Notes: generated by a model not told the origin, from the sequence alone. Shown: positions 32,950 to 45,659, numbered from the stretch's first letter. The stretch is DNA of 64,000 bases from Aselliscus stoliczkanus (GCA_033961575.1 CM066727.1:3434001-3498000); one strand, 5' to 3'. A program made the numbers and translations.

Positions 32950-33640
32950 GTGTAATGGCCTCACTGGTATATCTATGAATAGGGGTGGAGGTGAGGGGGC
33001 AAAGGAGATAAACATAGACCAGCTAGCAAGATAAGGTAGACCAGTTGATACTGCAGCACTCCAAATCAGAAATAATAATAATCTGGCTAAATTGTACTGA
33101 GGTAGAGAGGAGAAAAGGGGTTGGCATTGAGAATTAGACATTTTTAGTCAGTAGGTTCATGTGATATATTAGATATGGATGATTTGGAAAAACTGAGGTA
33201 CATGTTGAGACATTGCAACCCAATGTATGTTTTTATAAGTTACCAGGAAAAAAAAAATACTAGAGGACAACTAGATTTAGTAGGGAAGATAGTAGGTTTG
33301 TTCTTGGATGTAATACGCTTGAGTGTGATACAAAGCTCTAGGGTTCAGGAAGACTGGAGCAGATGATACAAATACGAAAGTCACCTGAAAACAGGTGGAA
33401 ATTAAGCGACTGTCTAACAACACCACAAGAACACGCCTCACATGGGGTCCTGGGAAAGCAGCACCAGCACGAGTGTCATGGCAACCTAGCTGCCCGCCAG
33501 CCGGCAGCATGTGGAAAGCGTGACGGGTCCATTTTAGCACTGATTTGTTCACTGAGGGAAAAAGTATTGAATATCTCCTACATACAAAGCATTTGTCTCA
33601 GTGCTAAGTGCATGAACGTGCAGAAGCCCATACCTTTCCT
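32950..33640 (-). mobile_element. L2 LINE relics, inverted
   Basis: TAGACCAGTTGATACTGCAG, GAGGTAGAGAGGAGAAAAGG, ATTGAGAATTAGACATTT and TTCTTGGATGTAATACGC resemble reverse-complement L2 3' text (the GGTAGAATCGACAGGACTTGG zone). AAAGTATTGAATATCTCC near 33560 fits the L2 end motif. Some intervening text is not assigned. Confidence 0.5.
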
Positions 33641-33679
33641 AAAAACTGTATCATCTGTGGAGAAAACCACTCATCTATT

Positions 33680-34200
33680 TCAATCATACTTTTTACTCAT
33701 GCATGATGCAAATCATTGGTGACTGACTATTACATACCAGATATCCACAGAACTTAAAGGATGAGCTGGCCCGTCACAGAAAATGACACAGCCCTGGCTG
33801 TGTAGGAACAAACGCCTTATGGTGTGAAAGGTAGTAATAATGGTGTGAAGATAACAGTCTTTACAACACACCTGCCAGTGTCACATGAACTCTGGGTGAG
33901 TAATAACAGTGTGTGTCACAGGGGAGGCACCAGTCAAGCCCCATTTCAAGAAGGAGGATCACATGTATAGGGAGAGAATTCCAAATATGTGTAGACAGGG
34001 AGTGGCATAATCAGAAATCCAGGTGATCCATGTAACTGGAGCCACAGGGGCATCTGAGGACAAGAGTAGACAGTGTGGGCCGATGGGGTGGGATAGGGTG
34101 GCAGGTTGTATGAGAGATAATGACAGGCTGCAGAAGGAAATTTGGTAAAATTGTAAGGACCTTTATAAGTCAGCTCGCAATAATACTGATAGCCAACCAA
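33680..34200 (-). mobile_element. L2-like relic, inverted
   Basis: TAGGGAGAGAATTCCAAAT, CAGGGAGTGGCATAATCAG, GGAGATAATGACAGGCTGC-like and TTGTAAGGACCTTTATAAGT follow the inverted L2 order around GGCCTTGTAGGCCA-type text. Limits are vague. Confidence 0.5.
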
Positions 34201-34353
34201 ACACTCAGTGAAGGTAGGAAATTACATTACCAAGAACCACATGGTTTAACTAACCATTTTTATCTGATTTAAAACATATTGTGTTCACCCCGTTATCAAT
34301 CATTACTTGTAGGACCAAGAAGTAGAAATTTTCATTGAACTTAGATTGGAGCT

Positions 34354-34384
<31 letters not shown>

Positions 34385-36135
34385 CGCGCGCGCACGTGCT
34401 TATCAAAGATAGTTTGAAGTTTTAATTTAATATTCAGGGCAACAACCTTTTTTTCTTTTAATGCTGACACTTCACTACTTTATTCAATGCTTATTTACAC
34501 TCGAAATATTAATTAACAGGGGAAACTAAAATAAACAGGTTTGGGAACTGCTCGATTTTCAACATCTCCCATTGTTGCACTGAAATATCTTCAGATTTTT
34601 CCAGTTGAAGACCACCCTCCTTTGTCCCTGCACACACTACAGAAAGAGCTCTAAGAGAAGCTGCAACAGATCGCAGACTTACTCACAGCCCGACTTCAGG
34701 ACCTTCCCCAGCTGTGCCGTCTGACGCAGGGACCATTCATTCACTCTCCAGCCTGATCACCGGGGCTCGGCCTACCCTCCCTCCACCTCCCGGACTGAGA
34801 ACGTAAAGTACAGGACCTCCTTGTTGCCTGAGCAAATGGGTAATTTTCAGTTCCCTGTAACTGACTCGTGTCAGCGCCCACCTCCTGCCGGAAATCCCTC
34901 TGTCCGGCACCTCTGCCTGTGCTCCTGGTTTCTTTCCCTCCTCTCTATTTATTCTGTTTCAATCTCATACATGAACGCTTCTTTCCTTGTTTTGCACTCA
35001 GAACTACTGCCTTGTCTGCCTTTAGGCTCATCTCAGATGGTACGCGTGGCGGATGTCCTTTTTCACTTTCATGACTTCAGTAACCATCCACTTGCAGTAA
35101 CCATCCACTTGCACATAGCATCCAATTGTCCCTACCTCCCCAACCCAAATGCCATAGCGAAGCTCACATGGGGACAAGGAGCCCATCCCGACCCCCACTA
35201 CATGGAGCACCCACAAGAATGTAAACTCCAGACAACTCTCATAGAGCAAGGCTGCACTGTTTTCCCTGGTCGTGGGAGCTTGCTTTTTTATTTTTTTATT
35301 TTTTTTAATGAGACAAATAGAAATAACACATGAGTATGTCTGTGTGCTTTTGAAAGCATGCCACAAATATAAAATCAGTCTGTGCCTCCTCTAGTGGTCC
35401 AGTGGGTAGCTGGATGTATGAAAGTTGTGCTTTGAGCTAGCTCAATAAGAAAACGAAAAGTTTAAATGGCCGGGACTCTTTTCCTGGGGCAGGTGAAGTG
35501 CGTGGGTTTATCTAGACAATTTTACTTGTTATACAGTCAGGATCTGCTCACAGACACAGCACATGAGCAATTTAGTATATTATAGGAATCATGGTCCCGA
35601 TACACAAAGAGTGGGTATCTGAAAATACACAAAGAGTGGGTATCTCCTGGAATCTGAAAGAGTAAATAGCATACTAGTTTCTATTTCACATTTTATACTC
35701 CTTTCCAATAAGGAATTTATAGTTCAAATATTGGATTTCTGTATAAACCCTTTACTGAATAGCTACCTATTCTCTAGGTAAAGAACCATACAGACATTTT
35801 GAGAAGTGTCTTCCCTTTGAATAACCAAAAATTAGTAGCAGAGAGAGACTAAAACTATGACATCCCAAGACCTGAACTTGCATGGGTGGAATATGTTTAC
35901 TTCTTAAAGGACAAACACATGTCATGAGAGGCAAAATTTGTGGAGATGTTATCACTTAAAGAAAATACAGGGAAAATGCATGGCAGATGTATAGAGTTTT
36001 GAAAACTAAACACAGAATTATGGTTTGAAAGAAATGTAGTTGTTTTAAAGATTGCTATACTCTGAAAGCAGCAAAGGAACAAGACAAACAAATAAATAAA
36101 AAGTCATAGACATTAAAAAAAAAAAAAAGATCACT
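34201..36135. other. Unassigned spacer with local duplications
   Basis: No gene. Contains the (TG)n(CG)n tract at 34353-34399, a 17-bp tandem duplication at 35078-35111 (CAGTAACCATCCACTTG twice) and a 25-bp tandem duplication at 35601-35645 (core TACACAAAGAGTGGGTATCT). A 170-codon frame at 34821-35333 has no domain and passes through these low-information parts, so I do not call it a gene. Confidence 0.5.
34353..34399 (+). repeat. (TG)n(CG)n alternating purine-pyrimidine tract
   Basis: About 11 TG steps run directly into about nine GC/CG steps and then CACGTGC. The whole 47 bp alternates purine and pyrimidine without a break, the sequence class that most readily adopts Z-DNA. Confidence 0.95.
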
Positions 36136-36253
36136 GGGCCAGCTGAGTGGCATGGTGGTTTAAGCACTGGCTTAGGAAGCCAGCAGCCCTGGTTTGGGTC
36201 CCACATATGAGGGCCAGTGACACTGCCCTAAAAAAAAAAAAAAAAAAAAAAAA
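36136..36253 (+). mobile_element. Short tRNA-derived SINE
   Basis: GGGCCAGCTGAGTGGCATGG, GGTTTAAGCACTGGC, B-box-like GGTTTGGGTCCC, GAGGGCCAGTGACACTGCCC and an A24-25 tail. Left AAAAAAGATCACT and right AAAAAAGACTACT are a diverged target-site pair. The long pure A tail points to a recent insertion although its boxes carry changes. Confidence 0.92.
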
Positions 36254-39200
36254 GACTACTATACTCTGCCTAGTAATTTTCTTAATAAAAATGTGGATGA
36301 TATTTATCACCTATGTCAGGCAAAACGTTAGAAACTATTAGAGAAATGTGTAAGGAAACTATAATAATAACAATTGGTATTGCCCACTTGTGTGTGCACA
36401 TATTGCTGATAAGGTATGACGCAATGCAGTATGCACACACAGATAATTTCACATTCTATATCAATGGTGATACAAATGCATGCCTTTCATTCAATAATTC
36501 TATTCATCAAACTCCATCTTAAACAAAGTCTTGTGAACAAAGATACTATAATTAAATTTATAAAACTGAAATAGTTGAAATAACACATGCTCAATGAAAA
36601 GGCTATTTATATTATAGTGCATATCATGATATACTGTATAACTTTTAAACTACACACTCATAACTTTAAATACTGGCACATAATAACACATGATACCCTT
36701 TGCCACTTAAATTGGCCTATGCATGATTTTTCTAGGTTGTAGCTTAGGATAGGAATGAAAATTCTTGCAAATCTCTCCTTATGGAACTCCTCTTTCTTTT
36801 CTTTTCCACTGAGCCAAGTACAGTCTCAAGAACGTCCCATGGGCTATCCCATTTTATTTATTCCCATGACACTCAACCAACTAAATACCAGCCAATATTT
36901 ACATAATCATGGCCCAAGGGTCCCTTTATAGACAAAGAAAAATAAATGTCCATATGAATCTTTTTGCTTAGAGAGATAACTAGTCTTGACCAGGTTATTA
37001 GAGGATTTTATCTGCGTCAAGGTGAACACACACAGAGACATACACTCATTTGTCTCAAACATGTCTTATGCTGCCGGTGAATTCCCCAAGAAGCATACTC
37101 TCAGATGGAGGTTAGTGTGAAGAATTAATAGAGTTCTCTTATGAAGTGGAAAGGAAGAAAAAGAAGCAGATTTAGGCAAGAGAAGAGCTGAACTAAGAAG
37201 CAGTGTGAAGCTCCTGACTTTGGGAAGCAGGGGTCCTCCTTTCGTTGTGCCTCAGGCTGGGACAAGGGTTTCTGGCCCATATAACTCCACCTCAGTGAGG
37301 CACCGATTGCGGGACCCCAGAAACAGACTGATTGGCAGAAGGTGACTTTCTGCAGTCAAGGCAACACGCGCAGGGGACTGACAACCCACAGCACGCCAAA
37401 TGTGTTCTGCTTCCCAGCCCACGGGAACACGGATGGCAGCTCCTTCTTCTTCCTACCTGGATGGAAAGAGCGCGTGCTCCAAATTGTTAGCCGGGAGCCT
37501 GTGTTTATCTGCCTGGCTCCGACCACACATCTGCACGACCTGCACTCAGGACCACGAGGAGGCTGATTTGCAGTGACCTGCTTTTCTCCTTCAGGATTTA
37601 GTCTTTGCAGACAGAGATGGGAAGAATCACAACCCCAAATCCTTAAAGTCTTTAAGGATGCACTAATGTCTGCCCTTCATTCTAGGTGATGTTTTTGACT
37701 TTCTCTTTTGGCTGAGATTTGAGAGGGTTTCACCCGCCTCCACACAAGCCCCAAAACCAGTGTGTGTTTGGATTGAATAGTCAGCAAGCTGATCCCATTT
37801 AGAATGAACTGGGTGAATGACCAAAGGAGCATCAATGACCCATGGGATGTGAAATGGGTTCCATCCATTGCCCAGGACCCCAAAGCCCTCTCCCTACCTT
37901 GGTACCCATGTCAGCTCAGACACTGGGTCCAATATCATTCACACGTGCGGGAGTCCCTCCCTCCAGGGTACAGGTCTGAATACCACTGAGAAGGTCAGGG
38001 AACTACTCATTACCATGGATACTTCTTCCTCTTGGGGGTTTAGCCTCCCAGAAACTAGTCAAGGAATACTGACTTTCTAATGGAACAGTGGTTCAGCTTT
38101 CTAGCCCTTATTCCTTAGTTTCTTTCGACTGTAGAAATTGAGTGGTGGGCTTGTTGGCTGCCTGTCTGTACACCTGGTGACACATGGTCCATTAATCCTC
38201 TCCATAACTGCAGGTCAGCCTTTCCTTCACCCAGCCCAGAAGCTGCATCTCCAGCTCTTCCTGTGTTATCATGATTACATCTGGGGCTTTGGATGCTCCA
38301 TCTCTACCCAGTGGGTTCCATTGGTTTAGTCAGTGTTCTGTCATCCTCATCAATGCCAGACCACTTCATTCTGCTACAGCATCGCGTGTGGGTCCCGGTC
38401 TACAAGGAACAGTCACCACAGAGTGGCTCAACAATGTGGGTGCTTCTCTCACTAGCACAGTCCTTTTTGCTCCAGTGAAAATTGCATCATCTGAACCCGC
38501 CCTAGAATATCGTGCTCTGGTGTATTTTTCAGCCTTATATATCACATCCCTTCCAGCATGGCCATTTCCCAGAGATTTTAATCCTTTCTTTTTCCATCTG
38601 GGACAGTAATTATCCCGCCCTTCTCACTGCAGCCATTGCTGCTTTTATGCTTCTGAGGGAGCCCCTCTCGTAGTGTGTTTGCACAGTGTCCCGAGGTGCT
38701 CGTCACGGCCCACACGTATTTCAGTAGCGTGCTTCTCCGGTGCTTCTCTCCATTATCTCAGCCTACGTTCTGGCCACCTCAGCCATCACCCAGAGCGCAG
38801 CTTCTTGTGTGGTCCCCCAGCTCCTTTCAGTGGGCGCCAGCCATTCCCATGCCCCTGCCCCCAGCAGGCACAGCTTGTGGCTGGCCTCTCCTATGTGATT
38901 AGCCCTAACATTAGCCTTAGTTCCCGGAGGAGAGATGAGCTGTGTTCCTTCATGCAGGGTAAAGGTTTCCATGTTGCCTTCAAGCAATAGGTCCTATGAA
39001 GCTCTAACAGGTGGCGTTGGACATTTCTGCGAGTTTCAAGAGTTCCGGGGAGTCTCAGGACTCAAGATATTCAAAACTATTCTCTCAGATGTCCCTGTCC
39101 CATCTGTCAGAGTACCATTTATATTTCTACCATTGCAAATAAGTCTTATTTGTAGCTTGATAAGACTTATGATTAACTTTTGGGACTGTTCTCAGTTTTT

Positions 39201-40149
39201 TGTTTTTTTGTTTTCTGTTTTTTTTTTTGCAGGGGTGCTTCTCTTTGCAGGAAATTAAAGTTTCTTTTTATTTTATCATGGAACTCCTCTGGGAGCCACA
39301 CAAATTTAATTTCCAATTAATCATGTTCAGGTTAACTTGTTTTCTGGGCCATGATCAATATTATTGCCTCTATAATTTTCAGAAATCTGATGCGTCATAC
39401 CAGCGACACATTTTACGAGAAAACCATCCTAGACCATCACTTCTTCTTTGTGCCAAGAGCTGTCTGGACCCCAGCTCTCACTGGATTTGGGGGCTTCATT
39501 CCAAAATGCAACCCAAGCAACTGCTTTCCGTACCTCTTTTAGTGCCATCTGTAACAGGTTGTGGTTCCCGGGAAGTCAGCTCTGAGCCAGGAGTCAAGGT
39601 AGAGGAGGAAGACTTGGACCGCTTGTAGGATTAGTACCTGCAGAAGCAGGACTGGCAGAGGGGAAAGCTGAAGTGAGACGGAGGGTCAGGGTGTCTTCAG
39701 TTAAACCCGCAGGAGGCCTGATGCTCTGCTGGCCTTCAGACTCGTCTCACCTCAGCATCAGGGGTCGGTTTTGATATGTCCACAGTGATGGGTTCTTGCA
39801 GGGTACTCTAGGAGGCATTGGACATTGTTCAGGATTTCCCTTCAGCTGAGGTGTTTTCCTGAGGGGAATACTGAATAAGGGCTTTCTGCCAGCGTCATAA
39901 CCACCAATCAGCCAGAAATTTCCTTGACTGTCCTTCAGAACTGAACAAGCCACCACATGTGTTTCTCAACTTGGAAACCTGAGTTTCTGTGTTACATCTA
40001 GAAGGCATAGTTGGTAAACTTCATTCTCTCATCAAATATTCTTTACTCACACATCCGTTGTACTAGTCAGTAAATATACTCATCTTTTTGTTCCTCAGAT
40101 ATTATTTCTATCCTTGTTAGACTCCAAAGATGACAGCCACCATCCATCC
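36254..40149. other. Unassigned spacer, moderately GC-rich from 37.2 to 40 kb
   Basis: No gene could be named. 37200-39050 has balanced composition unlike the AT-rich flanks and may hold a decayed, unrecognised retroelement interior. Frames of 60-112 codons occur on both strands, none with a domain. At 39197-39235 a long pyrimidine tract ends in GCAG, followed by a 142-codon frame (39200-39628). Confidence 0.45.
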
Positions 40150-40440
40150 CTCCCTTGACCAACATGCCAATCCTCACTTCAAGAGTTGGAGCACATGTCC
40201 CCTCCTGTTACGTTTGGGCTAGGCTGTGACTTGGATGGACTAAAAGAATGCAGTGGAAGTAAGGCTGTGTGACTTCCAAGTTCAGGCATGAAGAAATACA
40301 TCAGCACTGAGTCTGTCCTGGGAAGCCAGCTGGCATGTAAAGTCGAACTACCTTTACCCATTTTTGAGGTGGCCCAAACTAGACACATGGGAAGGCCTCA
40401 GTGAGGCCACAGTGAGGAACACTGAGAATTAATGTTGTAG
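40150..40440 (+). mobile_element. MaLR-type LTR fragment (MLT1-like)
   Basis: GAGTTGGAGCACATGTCCCC, TGGGCTAGGCTGTGACTTGG, ATGGACTAAAAGAATGCAGT, GGAAGTAAGGCTGTGTGAC and GGAAGGCCTCAGTGAGGCC follow the order of older MLT1-type LTRs. Heavily diverged. Confidence 0.5.
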
Positions 40441-40987
40441 AACTCCATTTATGCTTTTATGTAGAGTTGCAAAAATTGCTTTATAAATATATGAAGATAA
40501 TTTGAAGTACCTTAATATAAATTAATTAATGTATTAACTAAACAATACAGTGATTGTACTTTAGGCTGTCCTGTTTGTAGCTCACAATATTACTCACCCA
40601 ATAGATTTTTCCTTCACTTATCCAATTTCCTTATGTAATAATAAATATTACAATATATTCAATTACCATGTTAACTAAATAGGTAACTTGTGAAAATAAT
40701 ATTTATGATTTAATCTCACTCCAGATAATTTCAGTTTTCTCAAAAGCTTAGAAGAATTCACACTATAATTTCATTATTTAAAAGACAGCAATGTCTGTAG
40801 ATAATTTGCCAAACATCAGATGCTAGAAAGAAGTTACAATACTCTCTCTTCCTGTGTATTATAAAGTAATATCTGGGTTTCATGCTACAGTTTTCATTTT
40901 GCGGACGTCAAGAAACTCAAAGTTATAGTCCCTCCAAACCTTTGATAGATTCAAAGAAGTTATTATATCACATATTAAAACTTAGTC
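40441..40987. other. Unassigned AT-rich spacer
   Basis: No gene or repeat recognised. The last bases AAAACTTAGTC are the left target copy of the next SINE. Confidence 0.5.
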
Positions 40988-41422
40988 TGGGGCCGGTCGA
41001 GTGGCGTATTGGTTAAGAGCTGGTTTGGGGATGCCAGCGACCCCGGTTCGGATCCCACATATGAGGGCCAGTGACACTGCCCTCTACAGCTAACAACAGC
41101 TCCACCTGGAGCTGGGCTGTGCAAGCTCCGGTGATGGTGTAGGCTGCAGCCCCTGCTGCAGGGGGCTGCCATAGGCTACAGTGAGTGGCCGGCAGCCAGC
41201 GTGAGCTGCCAAGAGCCGCGGTGAGCGACCATCCAGAGGCTGGTGACCGATCGCCTCATCCGGGAAGAGCGCAATGACGATACCAACATGGGCCAGTGAA
41301 GCGACGTCCTCCACAACTAGACTGAAGAACAAAAAAAGACAGCAACTTGTCTGTTCCCCTTCCCCAATTCCCCAACACTGTTCCCCTCCCCCAATTCCCC
41401 AATAAAATCTTAAGAAAAAAAA
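40988..41422 (+). mobile_element. Long composite SINE, about 435 bp
   Basis: Same composite structure as the copy at 17471: short-SINE head (GGGGCCGGTCGAGTGGCG), CTCTACAGCTAACAACAG, GC-rich body, CCTCCACAACTAGACTG, then the tail. The tail module CCCCAATTCCCCAA occurs twice with CACTGTTCCCC between, where the 17-kb copy has one. The exact duplication AAAACTTAGTC flanks it at 40977-40987 and 41423-41433. Confidence 0.93.
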
Positions 41423-41433
41423 AAAACTTAGTC

Positions 41434-42229
41434 CGTATAGAAATAGGACCCACTGTTGTTATTTATAAGAAGGATTTATAGTTACCATGGAATTCATAAA
41501 ACTTAGACTCATAAAACTTCAGTGTTGGAGGTTACATTAATGTCACCATAATCTGACGTCCATGTTGTACATGGCAATTCTAAATCTAAATAAATCGAAA
41601 TAATTTTAAGGCAGTTCTAAATGGAAATTGTTTTAGAATTGATTAGAAACACCTCAGATGAGAAAATCAAATATGGTTCATGATATCATATTTTCCTTAA
41701 ATTTCTAAATTCAATAATACCATTATAAATGACCATCCACAGAATAAGGAGCATATCCTGAAAATAATGTGTATCTAACTTTGTCAAAAGTATCTACACA
41801 TTTGAAGGTAGCAAATCTTTATGGGGGAACAAATTTCAAGTTAAAGAGGAGAGCAAAGCAGCTGCTTCCCCTGCGGATGTATACAAAGTGGTAATTGGTC
41901 CCATTGTGACACCAGCCTTCTTCCACTAAACAACTGTTTGAGGTCATAACGCTTTTATCAAAGTAAAGTATAACAAATAATGTGCAGGAAAGTGTGAATA
42001 ACGTGCAGTTGGGGTAAGCTGGGAGACGTGGGATACTGGCCCCAGGTAGTCCTGTGGCTGGAAGAAAGATGTGTCATGCTGATCACAGCAGACATTAAGA
42101 CAATGTTGATGTAGCACGTAACACAGAGCTTTCATGTGACAGCTTTGCTCTACAAACTAAGAATTAACAAGAAAACAAAAAAGGGAAATTTACAAAGCTA
42201 TATTGAAAGATTCTTAATGGCTGCATCTC
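41434..42229. other. Unassigned AT-rich spacer
   Basis: No gene or repeat recognised. Confidence 0.5.
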
Positions 42230-42380
42230 ACTATCATTCATTTATATAGTCACAAAATATGCATTAAGCGCCTTCCCTTTGCAGGGTGGGGCACCAGGTG
42301 CCAGACACATCAGTCACAACACAAAGATGGTCCTGCCTTCCTTAAACTTATATTGTAATCATGAAATCAGGAGGACTCAT
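42230..42380 (-). mobile_element. L2 LINE relic, inverted
   Basis: TATGCATTAAGCGCCTTCCC, GGGGCACCAGGTGCCAGAC, CACAAAGATGGTCCTGCC and TTATATTGTAATCATG follow the inverted L2 3' end order. Confidence 0.65.
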
Positions 42381-43049
42381 AACAATGTCATGAATAATTA
42401 AAATATTTTGATGGCTTCATTTTAAAGTAAAAATCAACATACTCAATGTTGCCCTCAGCAATCATGTTTTTAATTTTTATTTTTGATAAGCTTGCCTCCT
42501 ATATATAGTATGACCAAAAGATGTGAAAGGACCAAGTGACTATGCAGTCAGATTGGAAAGCAGATGATGGCCGTGTAGACTAAGGTATTACAATTCTCTT
42601 GAGAAATGGATAGCTTTAGACAAGTTGAGTAGTAAGTGCAGCAGGGGTTTGGGATATCCTACAGGGTGCTCGTTAACAAACTGGGTGCTCAGGTCTCCAA
42701 GACCCAAGCATCCCCGTCTTATGTCCTATGTGGTGGTGGACATGTTATCGGCCCCATGGACTCATGACGGGGCTTAGCAGAGTGAATTAACATAATGAGA
42801 ACCTAATGGCGACAGCAGCAGTGCTGTGCAGAAATATTACATAAGCTGCATATGAAAATTCACATTTCATACATGTTGTTTCTTATCCTGTTCCATCCTA
42901 CAGAGCTTTGTGAATCTCTCTTTCCTCAGTTTAGAAAGATCTTGGCTAATTTCTCTTTCCAGATTGTTTCTTATACATTCCGTCTCTCTACTGCTCTTGT
43001 GGCTCCAATCATATGAATTTTAAAATTCTGTAACATCCATTTCTTTTCA
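42381..43049. other. Unassigned spacer
   Basis: No gene or confident repeat recognised. Confidence 0.5.
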
Positions 43050-45250
43050 TATTTGAAAGATTCTTTAGAAAAAGCCAAACGGAAATGCCTAATTTATAAT
43101 GTTCAAGGAGAGCTGACATTTTAAAAGAAACAATGGAAACCAGAAGACAATGGATGGGAAATTACAAACTGGAAGACAAATAAAAGTCGACATCCCGGGG
43201 TTCTATATACCATGAGATACCCTTTGAAAATGAAGGCTAAATAAAGATGGTTCCAGAAAAAAAACCTAGATGAAACACTAAGGGGCATAATAAATAAAAT
43301 TAGATGCATGGGAATGGAAGAAGAAATGATAAATGCTAGGAAGGGTAAATCAGAGAATAATTTTAAGTAAATATTAAAAAGTGTAAAACAGTAATGACTG
43401 TCTGTGGTGCTTAAAATACTTGTTAAATTAAAATTTTAAAATATTACCTCAAGTTGTATATGGAAACAGTTTTTGATGGGTAGAAATATAGTTGAAAACT
43501 TCAAAGGTCCTTGCGTTTTCTGGAAAGAGGAAAGAGTAATAATTTAGGCTATAATACATCTAAGTACTCCTTCTAGGCTTACCACTGATGAAAGAAAAGA
43601 ATGGGCTACAATTAAATGAATATAACACGGACATTAAATAGTAATGAATTTTCAACACAAAAGAAAAAAGAAACAGATGCAGGTGATAAACAGAACACAT
43701 ATGGTAAGAGAATAAATCTAAACCCATATGTATTTAAAAATCACATTAATGTAAATAAACCCAATACACAAGTTAAATAAAAGTTCAGCAGATTAGATCT
43801 AAATTGCATGGTGGTTACAGGAACATATATTAAATATAAGGACACAAATATCTTGAAAAAAGATGAAGGAAAAAATATACTATTTAAACCTAAAGTGAAC
43901 TTTAGGTAAGAAGTTTTACCAGATACAAAGAGGAGCATTGTATACTGAATGAGAAAACAATTCAATAAAACGAATACAATACCAACTTGATATGTACTAA
44001 TAGCATTGAAAAATATTTAAAGCAAGAGCTGAAATATTTAAAGGAGAAATAAACTCACCGCTGTGGCGTAATACTTGAAATGCCTCAATCAGTAATTAAG
44101 GATGAGCAAATATAATTAGAGGGACAGAAGACTTGAATATGAGCTGACTCACATATATTGTTATGCCTAAGAAATTACAGATTCAATGTTTTTAAGCACA
44201 ATGACCATTTGCCAGAATGCACTATATGCTGAGCCATAAAGCAACTCTCAATGAATCCCAAAAGTTTGAAAAGATTTACAATCTGTTTTTGGACCAATCC
44301 ATATTTGAGCTAGAATTCAGTAATAGTAAGGTAGTTGAGAAATCCCCAAATTCCCAAAATTAAGTAATATACTTGTAAATAATGCAAAAGGTTAATTAGA
44401 AATCATAATAGAAATTCAAACACATTTAAAATGAATTAGGATAATTTTTTTAGTAAAAATACAATATATCAAAACCTGTGTGGTGCTGATAACTCCATGC
44501 TGAATCTGAACTTAAAGACTTTAATGCACGCCTTAGTCACTGATTTTCCAACGTTTAATTTCTAAGTATCCAAATGAAAATTTTAGAAAAATGATAGCAA
44601 ATCAAGACCTCCCCAAAATAGGATAAATATTAAAAGTAGAAACAAATATTAAACAGAGTAAATCTACATATAATAACGAGTATCAACAATGGCAGAAATA
44701 CTGTTTTTTGACAAAACTAATAAATCTTTCTAATTCTAGAAATAAACTGATAGAGAATAAAATAAAAAATTGCAAAATTATATAAATAAAACTAGAAAAA
44801 AGAAAAGTTACATCACTTCATATACTAAAAATGGTAAAAGGAGTAAATGGAGTATTAGAACTAAGTTATACAAATACCTTTGAAAATTTCGATACAAATC
44901 TTTCTTCTAGGAAAAAACAACTTTCAAAGCCAAGTAGAGGGAGAAATTAAAAATCATAATGGCCTATAAGTACTAAATAATTTAAATTTGTAAAGCAAAT
45001 CCTTTCCAGAAAATTACTTCTAAGCCAAAAGTTTTCACCAGTGTATTATTGAAATGTAGGTAAACTCTTCTCATACCTAAAATCAGAGAATTCATGAAAT
45101 ACCTTATGTTAACCAGAATTCTGAATCCTGATAATATCTACTTATAAGGCCTAGAAAAATGCTAAATCAGGTGGTGTACTTGAAATAAAATTTAACAATA
45201 AAGTAAGGCCTGATTTCCTCAAACAGTTTATGTCAGGTTCAGCGTACCAG
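43050..45250 (+). mobile_element. Old L1 LINE, ORF1 end to ORF2 start
   Basis: ORF1-side text lies at 43125-43330 (GAAACAATGGAAACCAGAAG, ACAATGG, GAAAATGAAGGCTAAATAAA). ORF2 endonuclease-side text follows at 44150-44480 (ACTATATGCTGAGCCATAAA, GCAACTCTCAATGAATCCC, GGACCAATCCATATTTGAGC, ATACAATATATCAAAACCTG). Toward 45250 it continues into reverse transcriptase-like text (AATCAGAGAATTCATGAAAT). The piece is very AT-rich, diverged and without intact frames. Confidence 0.65.
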
Positions 45251-45659
45251 GTGAACACAGCGCGCTTGTCATGGCTGAGAGCAGCGTGCACAGGGACTGC
45301 CTTGGCAAGGTCCTCTTACGCTGATACACGGGTCAACTGAAGCACCAAAATGACAATTTTGTTAAAGGATTACAATAAATTTACAAGAAAAATAAATCAG
45401 TGAGTACATAGTAATATAGAGGGGGAGTGGGAGAAAAAAAGCAAGAGAAGTTCTAATTTACAGAACATCTCTACATGAAGAAAAATTGATAGTATCAGAA
45501 AAATCATTAGTTTTCAATTTCTTCATAGTAATAAATATTTCAAGCAAGAATCACCTATAGACAGTAAATCTGTTGAATGAATAATTGTTGCAAAATAGGT
45601 AATCATCACATTTTCAAGGTGACGATTGCTGCACAGATTAACTATGGAGGAGGAAACGC
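45251..45659. other. Unassigned spacer
   Basis: No gene recognised. Frames of 74-118 codons from 45577 run into the LTR and are chance. Confidence 0.5.

Noticed and set aside
34821..35333. 170-codon plus-strand frame, the longest outside simple repeats apart from the CA array
   Set aside because: No domain or codon periodicity is apparent. It includes a 17-bp tandem duplication and ends in A/T low complexity. It could be revisited with RNA data.
37190..39050. Endogenous retrovirus internal region
   Set aside because: The balanced composition hinted at one, but I could find no gag, protease, polymerase or envelope motif in any frame and no flanking LTR pair, so I left it unassigned.
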